A stretch of DNA of 9,988 bases from an uncultured Odoribacter sp. (GTDB taxonomy: Bacteria > Bacteroidota > Bacteroidia > Bacteroidales > Marinifilaceae). Location of the stretch: NCBI GenBank assembly GCA_905193145.1, contig CAJJNP010000127.1, forward strand, positions 1 through 9,988, read 5' to 3'. Numbering within the stretch: position 1 is the stretch's first letter; every line of letters begins with the position of its first letter. The notes beneath the pieces were generated by a model, which saw nothing but the letters and a program-made list of their open reading frames with translations, was not told where the DNA came from and searched no databases. The position numbers and the translations under genes were made by a program. Of the stretch, positions 1-6,250 are shown piece by piece.

Positions 1-86
1 CATTTATGTATTGCACCGACTATTTTCTGCTGATAATCGAAAGGGACAATGACATCATTCGGAGTGGTTCTTAAATATATACGCAT
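1..86 (-). CDS. cas6: CRISPR-associated endoribonuclease Cas6, N-terminal fragment (gene continues left of window)
   Basis: An ATG on the minus strand at base 86 opens a frame that stays open for 28 codons to the window edge. The peptide starts MRIYLRTTPND and continues VPFDYQQKIVGAIHK. A short basic beta strand followed by a Pro-Phe-x-Tyr-Gln segment and an IHK helix is how Cas6 proteins of Bacteroidota begin (RAMP-fold N-terminus; family knowledge recalled, not searched). Cas6 cuts the CRISPR precursor RNA inside each repeat and leaves an 8-nt 5' tag. The array at 5919-6080 has exactly the ATTGAAAC tag expected for such an enzyme, which supports the call. Cas6 is often first in type I-B operons, so other cas genes probably lie further left. 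There is no Shine-Dalgarno sequence before this ATG. The catalytic core is outside the window, so activity cannot be judged. Confidence 0.6.
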   Translation of the reverse strand, partial: MRIYLRTTPNDVIVPFDYQQKIVGAIHK

Positions 87-340
87 AATTCTGTTTTATT
101 TATTTTTTACGTAAAGGAAAGATTTTATTTTAAAATAAAGATACATTTCATGAAATAATATAGCAACAATGTTGCTAAACATAAAAAAGCATATTTCTAT
201 TTTATCCCTTGATGTCTATCACCGTTTTCTCATTATTATCTTTGCTTGGTCCTGATTAATCTCTATTTCTATTTTAACATTGTTAACGGCTTTTTCCATA
301 TACCATTTCCCGTCAGACAAAGAATATATTTTTTAAAACT

Positions 341-356
341 AAAGAATGCATTCTTT
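341..356. repeat. Perfect 16-bp palindrome, candidate operator
   Basis: AAAGAATGCATTCTTT reads the same on both strands. The half-site AAAGAAT also occurs at 319-325, and its complement ATTCTTT at 395-401, so four copies lie within about 83 bases upstream of cas6 and map. Dyad symmetry and repeated half-sites suggest a dimeric DNA-binding protein. No regulator is identified, and AT-rich DNA yields some palindromes by chance. Confidence 0.35.
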
Positions 357-637
357 GCCCACAAGAATACGCTTTTAACAGTACATTAATATTAATTCTT
401 TATACGAAGAAAAAACGACTTTTCCGCCGATACGATACATCTGATATATGACTGATATATAACACTTTAGTTTACCGATTACATATTTCTTCAAACTATG
501 CAGATTTTTCCGGTTCTAAGGACACTTTGCCTATACTTATCAAATTGACAACTTCGGGAAAATTCCTATCTACTGAATTCCACAATAATACGATTTAGGT
601 AGAATCAATCCGGTGAAAAATAAATGGTACGTCTGCA

Positions 638-669
638 TTTCAATTACTAACATTTATTCTCTACCTTTG
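638..669 (+). promoter_or_regulatory. Bacteroides-type promoter for map-rmuC
   Basis: The -7 box TACCTTTG at 662-669 matches the Bacteroides consensus TAnnTTTG exactly. About 20 bases upstream lies TTTC at 638-641, a one-base departure from the -33 TTTG core. This would place the transcription start near 676 and give a leader of roughly 28 bases before the ATG at 704, which has no Shine-Dalgarno sequence. The leader is AT-rich, as is usual in this phylum. Confidence 0.6.
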
Positions 670-703
670 TGCTATAGATTGAAAGACAAAATTTATAGAA
701 ACA

Positions 704-1558
704 ATGAAAAAGTTCATCAAGGGCTTCCGGTTCACCCCTTCCAATTACCCGGACGAGATAGAAGATAAAATACAGAAATATAGAAAACAGGGCTTAAAAC
801 TTCCTCCCAGAAAAGTACTCCGTACACCGGAACAGTTGGAAGGTATACGCGAAAGCGCCAAAATCAACACCGCCTTGCTGGATTACATATCCGAAAATAT
901 CCGCGAAGGGATGTCCACCGAAGAGATCGATCGCATGGTTTATGATTTTACTACCAGTCACGGGGCCATTCCGGCTCCACTCAATTATGAGGGTTTTCCC
1001 AAGAGTGTTTGCACAAGCATCAACGATGTAGTGTGTCACGGAATACCGAGCAAAGACGAAATTCTACGAAGTGGAGACATCATAAATGTAGATGTTTCTA
1101 CCATATACAAAGGATATTTTTCGGATGCTTCGCGCATGTTTATGATTGGAGAAGTCAGTCCGGAAATGCGTCGGCTGGTACAAGTCACCAAAGAATGTAT
1201 GGAAATAGGTATCGCCACTGCACAACCTTGGGCACGGTTGGGAGACGTAGGTGCCGCCATCCAGGAACATGCCGAAAAAAACGGATATAGCGTGGTACGC
1301 GACCTTTGCGGACACGGAGTCGGGATGCAGTTTCATGAAGAACCCGATGTGGAACATTTCGGCCGTCGGGGTACAGGCATGCTGATTGTTCCGGGAATGA
1401 CATTTACCATAGAACCTATGATAAATATGGGAACATACGAGGTGTTCGTAGACGATGAAGACGGCTGGACCATACGCACCGATGACGGACTGCCATCGGC
1501 ACAATGGGAAAATATGATCTTGATAACAGAAACCGGAAACGAAATTCTGACCTATTGA
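704..1558 (+). CDS. map: Type I methionine aminopeptidase with N-terminal extension
   Basis: Removes the initiator methionine from new proteins at the ribosome, in the cytoplasm. All pita-bread metallopeptidase residues are visible: metal ligands D130 (INVD), D141 (FSDAS), H204 (CGHG), E237 (TIEPM) and E269 (QWEN), plus the two catalytic histidines H112 (VVCHGIP) and H211 (QFHEEP). Spacing of these residues agrees with the E. coli enzyme. The protein has 284 residues against 264 in E. coli, with about 37 extra basic residues at the N-terminus before the usual TPEQLEGIR start. The extension has no cysteines, so it is not a SEC-C zinc motif. The first ATG is chosen because the promoter lies just upstream. 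Three bases separate its stop from rmuC, so they form one operon. Bacteroides genomes usually also carry a shorter MetAP in a ribosomal protein operon (recalled), so this is probably the second copy. Confidence 0.95.
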   Translation: MKKFIKGFRFTPSNYPDEIEDKIQKYRKQGLKLPPRKVLRTPEQLEGIRESAKINTALLDYISENIREGMSTEEIDRMVYDFTTSHGAIPAPLNYEGFPKSVCTSINDVVCHGIPSKDEILRSGDIINVDVSTIYKGYFSDASRMFMIGEVSPEMRRLVQVTKECMEIGIATAQPWARLGDVGAAIQEHAEKNGYSVVRDLCGHGVGMQFHEEPDVEHFGRRGTGMLIVPGMTFTIEPMINMGTYEVFVDDEDGWTIRTDDGLPSAQWENMILITETGNEILTY

Positions 1559-1561
1559 TTT

Positions 1562-2788
1562 ATGGAGTTGATTTTACTCATAGTTGTCATCTTATTATTG
1601 GCCGGTCTTATCATTCTGATACTGACCAGAAATAATGGGCAGGCACAAAACGAACAATTACAAACCGCCTTGCGGCTGCAAATGCAGGAGAATCGCGAAG
1701 AACTGAACCGCAGCATCCGCGAGCTCCGCATGGAAATGACGCAAACCATCAATCAAAGTATGCAGCAATTACAGGATGCATTGCACAAAAACATGATAAC
1801 TAACGGCGAATTGCAACGGCAGAAGTTCGATGCAATGGCACGTCAACAGGAAATGCTACTGAAATCTACCGAAAAGCGTTTGGACGACATGCGGCTCATG
1901 GTAGAAGAAAAGCTGCAAAAAACGCTGAACGAGCGCATTGGACAATCTTTCGAGATAGTTCGTTCTCAACTCGAAAATGTGCAAAAGGGACTGGGGGAAA
2001 TGAAGTCTCTGGCACAGGATGTAGGCGGATTAAAGAAAGTACTGAGCAATGTGAAGATGCGGGGCACTTTCGGCGAAGTGCAGTTAGGGGCATTGCTGGA
2101 ACAGATGATGAGCCCGGAACAGTATGATGCCAATGTGAAAACCAAGAAAAGCGGAACAGAGTTTGTGGAGTTTGCTATCAAACTTCCGGGTAAGGACGAT
2201 GCTAACAGCACTGTATATCTGCCCATCGATGCCAAATTCCCCAAAGACGTGTACGAGCAATACTACGACGCTTTCGAAGCCGGAGACACCGCATTGATCG
2301 AATCGTCCGGAAAACAATTGGAGAATACCATAAAGAAAATGGCAAAAGATATTCATGACAAATACGTCGATCCTCCTTTTACCACCGATTTTGCCATTCT
2401 GTTTTTACCGTTCGAAAGTATCTATGCGGAGGTAATACGCCGGACAGCGCTGGTAGAAATGCTGCAAAAAGAGTATAAAATAGTAATTACCGGTCCTACC
2501 ACTTTGGGTGCCATCCTCAACAGCCTGCAAATGGGCTTCCGCACACTCGCCATCCAAAAACGGACGGGAGAAGTATGGACTGTTTTGGGAGCGGTAAAAA
2601 CCGAATTCAGTAAATTTGGCGGCTTGCTCGAAAAAGTGCAGAAGAACCTCCAAAGCGCAGGAGACCAACTGGAAGAAGTAATGGGAAAACGCACCCGTGC
2701 CATTGAGAGAAAACTCCGCCAAGTGGAACAACTACCTCATGAAGAAAGCCAAAAAATTCTACCGATTGACGACGGAGAGGACGAATAA
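1562..2788 (+). CDS. rmuC: DNA recombination protein RmuC
   Basis: RmuC-family proteins limit inversions and rearrangements at short inverted repeats and are predicted PD-(D/E)xK-type nucleases. The 408-residue product starts with one membrane helix (residues 2-22), followed by a long Gln/Glu-rich coiled coil (about 25-165). The conserved RmuC domain follows, with GTFGEVQLG at 168-176, PIDAKFP at 221-227 (candidate acidic and lysine active-site residues D223 and K225), FLPFESIYAEV near 281-291 and GPTTLGAILN at 311-320. A charged tail ends in DDGEDE. Architecture and length are typical for the family. It starts three bases after the map stop, without a Shine-Dalgarno sequence, and is the last gene of the operon. 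A strong terminator follows 27 bases after the stop codon. The function of the pairing with map is not evident; co-transcription is inferred from spacing only. Confidence 0.93.
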   Translation: MELILLIVVILLLAGLIILILTRNNGQAQNEQLQTALRLQMQENREELNRSIRELRMEMTQTINQSMQQLQDALHKNMITNGELQRQKFDAMARQQEMLLKSTEKRLDDMRLMVEEKLQKTLNERIGQSFEIVRSQLENVQKGLGEMKSLAQDVGGLKKVLSNVKMRGTFGEVQLGALLEQMMSPEQYDANVKTKKSGTEFVEFAIKLPGKDDANSTVYLPIDAKFPKDVYEQYYDAFEAGDTALIESSGKQLENTIKKMAKDIHDKYVDPPFTTDFAILFLPFESIYAEVIRRTALVEMLQKEYKIVITGPTTLGAILNSLQMGFRTLAIQKRTGEVWTVLGAVKTEFSKFGGLLEKVQKNLQSAGDQLEEVMGKRTRAIERKLRQVEQLPHEESQKILPIDDGEDE

Positions 2789-2815
2789 ATAAAGCAAATA
2801 CCCACACTATAATAC

Positions 2816-2862
2816 AAACAGAACTCCGAAAGTTGAATATGAAAACTTTCGGAGTTCTGTTT
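2816..2862. terminator. Bidirectional rho-independent terminator
   Basis: A perfect 19-bp stem (AAACAGAACTCCGAAAGTT at 2816-2834, complement at 2844-2862) encloses a 9-base loop. It sits between the convergent ends of rmuC (stop at 2788) and the ABC permease gene (stop at 2887). T-rich sequence flanks the stem on both strands, so it can end both transcripts. Confidence 0.9.
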
Positions 2863-2886
2863 ATTCTGGGTATCCATATTAAGATA

Positions 2887-3843
2887 CTATCTGGAACGGA
2901 CTTCTCTCCTCATAAATACAATATAAGATATAGCAAAACAAACAACAGTGGCAGCTATCAACCCCGTCAATTGCGACCAAACAATCATTATACTTTCTCC
3001 CAAAGGTAACGGACTGGGAATGGCTCCCTGCAATTGCTCCATTGTCAACGGTCCCAGACTTCGGATAGAAGGCATCAGCAATGTTGTGGTCGCTTCATTA
3101 AATAACTCACTTGGTGCCAACCGCATCAGTCCCAAAATGAATTTCTGATAACTGATCTGATGATATACAGACACCATACCAGATGGACTCAACGCCTTGG
3201 CCACCACATTGACTATCATTGCATAAAACACGCTGAAAAACAACCAAACTGCAACCGAAGCCAACGCAGAAGTTGCAGCTTGACGAAAGCAAAGAGAAAA
3301 CAAAATAGATATATTCAACCAGAATGCCACATAAAAAATACCAGTGATAATAAAAAGGATGATCCTCCAGAACTCTTCCGGCGTAGGAGGAATGCCAATA
3401 GCGATCAATCCACACCCCATCACCAGTAATCCAAGTGCAAACAATAAAGCACCTATAATTATCAATGCTGCCACAAACTTTGCATTGATAATACAATCAC
3501 GATGGATAGGCTGTGCAAGCATACGGCTGAGTGTTCCTTTATTCTGCTCGGAATTGACAGCATCAAAACCAAGTGCTATCCCCAGTAAGGGACCTAAAAA
3601 ATTAATGAAAAGAACAAATGAAGGCAGCGTTCCATCCGATACCGTAAAAAGTTTCAAAAAAAGAAACGAGCCATCCGGATCATCAGGCTTTATTGCTGCA
3701 CCGATATTGGTAAGGGCCGTATACAAAGCTCCCATGCAAGTCAATACAATGATGCTTATCAAAATGATAAAACGCAGACTGTGTACATGATCGGCAATCT
3801 CTTTATGGACAATAACCCAAAACGGATGTTTTACTTTATTCAT
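2887..3843 (-). CDS. ABC-2 type transporter permease
   Basis: Integral membrane subunit of an ABC complex, 318 residues, with six likely membrane helices: about 24-45, 73-93, 123-150, 160-186, 191-215 and 291-311. After the second helix comes the cytoplasmic coupling segment with DAVNSEQNKGTLSRMLAQPI (residues 94-113), which matches the FGxDxxxxExxxGTLxxLLxxPIxR pattern of ABC-2 permeases of the NosY/ABC2_membrane_2 type. It starts one base after the stop of the ATPase gene and has a strong Shine-Dalgarno sequence inside that gene's end. The large extracytoplasmic loop between helices 5 and 6 (about 216-290) could contact the Ig-like partner encoded first in the operon (inference). The substrate is unknown; export of a polymer or lipid, or mechanical work on the envelope, are both possible for this class. 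Confidence 0.88.
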   Translation of the reverse strand: MNKVKHPFWVIVHKEIADHVHSLRFIILISIIVLTCMGALYTALTNIGAAIKPDDPDGSFLFLKLFTVSDGTLPSFVLFINFLGPLLGIALGFDAVNSEQNKGTLSRMLAQPIHRDCIINAKFVAALIIIGALLFALGLLVMGCGLIAIGIPPTPEEFWRIILFIITGIFYVAFWLNISILFSLCFRQAATSALASVAVWLFFSVFYAMIVNVVAKALSPSGMVSVYHQISYQKFILGLMRLAPSELFNEATTTLLMPSIRSLGPLTMEQLQGAIPSPLPLGESIMIVWSQLTGLIAATVVCFAISYIVFMRREVRSR

Positions 3844-3844
3844 T

Positions 3845-4579
3845 TTACAACCCTCCTTCCATAAAGTATTGATTATAAATATCTGTTAATTCGCGATGTT
3901 CCTTTTCCAATTCGGATAGGTTGATGAGTGCAACAAGTTTCCCTCGATTAAATAAACCGACATTGTCACATACCTTTTGTACCTGATCCAAATTATGAGA
4001 CGAAAACAATACAGTCAACTTTTCCTCACGACTTAATTGTTTAATAAGAGAGATAAATTCCTGAACCCCTGCAGGATCTATCCCCGACGTCGGCTCATCC
4101 AATATTATTATTTCCGGATCTTTAATTAAGACATCAGCCAATCCCAATCTTTGCCTCATCCCACGCGAGTATTTCCCAGTTTTCTTCTGCGTTTGTTCAC
4201 CCAATCCTACACGAGCCATTAGTTCTTTAGCTTTCGCCTGAGCTCTCTCCGGCATCATTCCATTCAAGGTAGCCGTATAGACCAGATTTTCAACACCCGT
4301 CATATCATCATAGAAACCAACATCTTCGGGCAAATATCCGATTTTTCTTTTTACCTCTATGGGACGTTTCGTTGCATCAATACCACAAATAGAGACGCTG
4401 CCCGAAGTAGGTTCCGTTAGTCCGAGCATCATAAGAATCGTAGTCGACTTTCCGGCTCCATTAGGGCCAAGCAAACCGAAAATCTCTCCTTTCCCGACCG
4501 ACAAGCAAATATGATCTACTGCTGTAAAGCTCCCATATTTTTTTGTCAAATCAGTGAGTACGATTACTTCTTCACCCAT
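3845..4579 (-). CDS. ABC transporter ATP-binding protein (CcmA/NosF type)
   Basis: Cytoplasmic ATPase that powers the adjacent permease. The 244 residues show a complete nucleotide-binding domain: Walker A GPNGAGKST at 38-46, a Q-loop region with YLPED at 82-86 (Glu where many have Gln, common in this subgroup), signature YSRGMRQRL at 137-145, Walker B EIIILDE at 156-162 with catalytic E162, D-loop SGID, and H-loop H195 in SSHNLD. It has no permease fusion, so it works as a dimer with the separate membrane subunit. The gene is the middle one of three. Its start lies three bases after the upstream stop, with an ideal Shine-Dalgarno sequence made from the upstream gene's last codons. The closest general family is COG1131; the specific substrate cannot be inferred. 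Confidence 0.93.
   Translation of the reverse strand: MGEEVIVLTDLTKKYGSFTAVDHICLSVGKGEIFGLLGPNGAGKSTTILMMLGLTEPTSGSVSICGIDATKRPIEVKRKIGYLPEDVGFYDDMTGVENLVYTATLNGMMPERAQAKAKELMARVGLGEQTQKKTGKYSRGMRQRLGLADVLIKDPEIIILDEPTSGIDPAGVQEFISLIKQLSREEKLTVLFSSHNLDQVQKVCDNVGLFNRGKLVALINLSELEKEHRELTDIYNQYFMEGGL
3851..3858 (-). promoter_or_regulatory. Strong Shine-Dalgarno sequence for the permease gene
   Basis: On the minus strand AAGGAGGG lies seven bases before the permease ATG (3843), within the final codons of the ATPase gene (encoding Glu-Gly-Gly near its C-terminus). This fits coupled translation of the two subunits. Strong sites like this are uncommon in Bacteroidota. Confidence 0.7.
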
Positions 4580-4582
4580 AAT

Positions 4583-5734
4583 CTACCTCCTCCCATATTT
4601 ACGGAACAGAAAATAAACGCCTCCAATAGTAACAACGATGACAAGTGCCCCCATCCATCCCCATATCAAGGGAGTTTTGACCGCTATCCGAAATTGTGCA
4701 TTGGCATTTACTTCAGGAGTTTTGGCATCTATTGTCACCACATAATCACCGGGAAGAGCTTTCGATGAAGCTTTAAGAATAGCGGTCACGTTGGCAATAG
4801 CCCCCGCTTTCAATGATTCAACTTTAGAAGGCTCAAAAGACACCTCCCAATCAGAAGGCTTACGCGATGTCAACTGAATATCTTTCAGCATAGACGAACC
4901 GGAATTTACAATTTCCAAGTCAATACGTTTGGTATCTCCGGCCGTAATGTCCGAACTCAATAATCCTTGCGGTGTAGTCAATTCCATCTGAAACGTACCT
5001 GTAATGGCAACTTCCAATGCCAACTCGGCAGAAGTACTTTTAGTTACAGCCCGCACAGGAATTTTATATGTACCGGTTTCTGTATTAGCAGCAGGAGTAA
5101 TTTCGATAGTAATATTCTGACTTGCATTAGCTTCAATCTGTGCAGAAGTAGCCTGCTTGTAGTTTGGTTTAAAAATGACATTCCAGCCTCTGGGAGCATC
5201 GGCCATCAAGGCATAAAGTTGCTGATCTGCAGTTTGATTTTTCAGTGTAGTGCTAAAAGTAAAATTTGCCTTGGAATTACCTTGCATATTGGGTTGATCT
5301 GTTGTAAATTCGCTCTGATAGGTACCTTGCTGTGCTACAATAATGGAAAGTGGAAGTTTCGCCTCGCCGGCTGATACTAAAAAGTTGTAATTACCTCGAT
5401 TTATCTTTAGCGGTACATTCACCGTTAAACTGAAATTCTTTTTTTCATTGGGCAGTACAGCTAATTGTTTGATATTCCAACTACCGGATTTTATATCGTA
5501 TTTCCAACTGGACGGCAATCCACTCAATGAGATATTCTCATTATAAATCTCACTACCATTATTTATTAAATCGATACTGTAGTTAATACTTTCTCCGGGC
5601 GATACTGAGATTTTCGTGTAAGGAGAATAAAGTACTACATTGTTTGAAATAGAATCGGATGCTTGTGTGTGACTCAAGGGAAATATTCCCAACATGATTA
5701 CTAAAAATAATAAATAATTAGTTCGCATAGTCAT
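4583..5734 (-). CDS. Exported membrane-anchored protein with NEW3-type Ig-like domains, ABC-associated
   Basis: A 383-residue protein with a signal peptide (hydrophobic residues about 5-20, cleavage probably near SHTQA-SD), a long beta-rich exported part, and one C-terminal membrane helix (about 355-377) followed by a short basic tail KYGRR. The exported part holds three similar Ig-like units, about 35-133, 137-246 and 249-352. Each has the pattern of a W after P-S/R (PSSWKYD, PRGWNVIF, PSDWEVSF), then a Thr/Asn-rich strand, then G-xY near the end (RGNYNFLV, TGTYKIPV, PGDYVVTI). This resembles NEW3 (NPCBM-associated) domains, which recur beside ABC genes in bacteria and archaea (recalled). 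It is first in the operon, so it probably serves as the extracytoplasmic partner of the ABC pair. Substrate binding is not demonstrated. An alternative ATG two codons in (5728) is equally usable. Confidence 0.8.
   Translation of the reverse strand: MTMRTNYLLFLVIMLGIFPLSHTQASDSISNNVVLYSPYTKISVSPGESINYSIDLINNGSEIYNENISLSGLPSSWKYDIKSGSWNIKQLAVLPNEKKNFSLTVNVPLKINRGNYNFLVSAGEAKLPLSIIVAQQGTYQSEFTTDQPNMQGNSKANFTFSTTLKNQTADQQLYALMADAPRGWNVIFKPNYKQATSAQIEANASQNITIEITPAANTETGTYKIPVRAVTKSTSAELALEVAITGTFQMELTTPQGLLSSDITAGDTKRIDLEIVNSGSSMLKDIQLTSRKPSDWEVSFEPSKVESLKAGAIANVTAILKASSKALPGDYVVTIDAKTPEVNANAQFRIAVKTPLIWGWMGALVIVVTIGGVYFLFRKYGRR
4585..4594 (-). promoter_or_regulatory. Strong Shine-Dalgarno sequence for the ATPase gene
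   Basis: On the minus strand GGGAGGAGGT ends five bases before the ATPase ATG (4579). It overlaps the last codons (Gly-Arg-Arg) and the first stop base of the NEW3-type gene, so it is both coding and regulatory. The spacing is ideal for ribosome binding and suggests translational coupling. Confidence 0.75.
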
Positions 5735-5783
5735 ATAAAATATATAGGTTAATAATTAAATATGAATTGTCGAATTGGAGTCT

Positions 5784-5791
5784 CAAAAATA
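5784..5791 (-). promoter_or_regulatory. Promoter -7 box for the NEW3-ABC operon
   Basis: Read on the minus strand the bases are TATTTTTG, an exact match to TAnnTTTG. A weak TTTAAC about 22 bases further upstream is the best -33 candidate. The predicted transcription start is near 5777, giving a leader of about 43 bases before the ATG at 5734. Confidence 0.5.
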
Positions 5792-5918
5792 GAAATTAGG
5801 TTAATTATCTGATGTTAAATGATATAAAAGAATATAATTGCGCGTTTTCTTCTTGTATTTTTTAACAAATAAAAAAGTAGTAACATAGATAGCAAAAGAT
5901 TACACATAAGGATAATCT

Positions 5919-6080
5919 CAAATTATTCCATAACGGTACAATTAAGACATTGAGTCGTATAGATGGAATGCAACTTTTCAAGGTGTTTCAATTCCATAAC
6001 GGTACAATTAAGACTTTAGCGGTTTTGACGCTCCCAGTGTTGCAGCTTCAGTTTCAATTCCATAACGGTACAATTAAGAC
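5919..6080 (-). CRISPR. CRISPR mini-array: three 30-bp repeats, two 36-bp spacers
   Basis: Repeats lie at 5919-5948, 5985-6014 and 6051-6080. The last two are identical on the plus strand, beginning GTTTCAATTCC and ending CAATTAAGAC. The first matches them over its last 24 bases, but its first six are degenerate. The spacers at 5949-5984 and 6015-6050 are both exactly 36 bases and unlike each other. On the minus strand the repeat ends in ATTGAAAC, the classic 8-nt crRNA tag of Cas6-processed type I-B/III arrays, so transcription is leftward. The degenerate copy then lies at the trailer end, as is normal, and the leader at 6081 onward. No cas gene adjoins it; the probable cas6 start at 1-86 is 5.8 kb away. 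It is likely a satellite or orphan array. Regular spacing and a mutated terminal repeat argue against a chance repeat. Confidence 0.92.
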
Positions 6081-6152
6081 CCATTAAATATTCAAAAAAG
6101 ACATCTAATAATAAGCAAGTTATCCAATAAACAACACCATTTTATAACATCA

Positions 6153-6200
6153 ATTATGTCGATGGTTAATCGTATAAAAAGCATGGGACATCGACACAAT
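6153..6200 (-). repeat. Interrupted inverted repeat in the leader region
   Basis: ATTATGTCGATG at 6153-6164 pairs with CATCGACACAAT at 6189-6200, 11 of 12 positions, around a 24-base loop. On the minus strand the single mismatch becomes a G-U pair, so a leftward transcript could fold into an unbroken 12-bp stem. It starts about 73 bases before the first repeat of the array. It could be an RNA hairpin or a protein site; nothing decides which. Confidence 0.45.
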
Positions 6201-6250
6201 AGCTATTTCGCTGTATATCAACATTTCAAAGAACAATTTATATATCAATC

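Larger units (their letters stand above)
87..703. other. Divergent intergenic region between cas6 and map, palindrome-rich
   Basis: This stretch of about 617 bases separates the leftward cas6 start from the rightward map start and must hold both promoters. No convincing gene is seen. It is AT-rich and holds several inverted repeats: an AT palindrome at 124-139, TAGCAAC/GTTGCTA with a 3-base loop at 161-177, and a perfect 16-base palindrome at 341-356. A short minus-strand frame at 219-299 (26 codons from ATG, peptide starting MEKAVNNVKIEIEI) looks protein-like but is too short to call. Upstream of that ATG the frame stays open to a stop beside an A/T homopolymer near 331-340, so it could be a gene remnant. 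No exact TAnnTTTG box was found for cas6. Confidence 0.6.

Noticed and set aside
636..650. TTTCAATT near the map promoter resembling the start of the CRISPR repeat
   Set aside because: Only eight bases match in a row and the rest of the repeat is absent; most likely chance, and the site overlaps the promoter -33 region.
1009..1504. Open frames on both strands inside map
   Set aside because: They overlap a gene with a full set of catalytic residues and encode Cys/Arg/His-rich peptides without recognisable domains; shadows of the real gene.
2084..2807. Minus-strand open frames inside rmuC, up to 108 codons
   Set aside because: They lie antisense to a well-conserved gene, lack starts with context, and give low-complexity Phe/Ser/Cys-rich peptides.
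3107..3790. Frames of 129 and 148 codons within the permease gene
   Set aside because: The permease reading has six membrane helices and a family motif; the other frames have no domain and no promoter.
4967..5374. A 135-codon plus-strand frame antisense to the NEW3-type gene
   Set aside because: Cys/Ser-rich shadow peptide; the minus-strand gene has a signal peptide, repeated domains and operon context.
5919..6080. Array as an ordinary tandem repeat or transposon end
   Set aside because: Spacers are unique and exactly equal in length, and the repeat carries the ATTGAAAC tag; no transposase or terminal inverted repeats are nearby.
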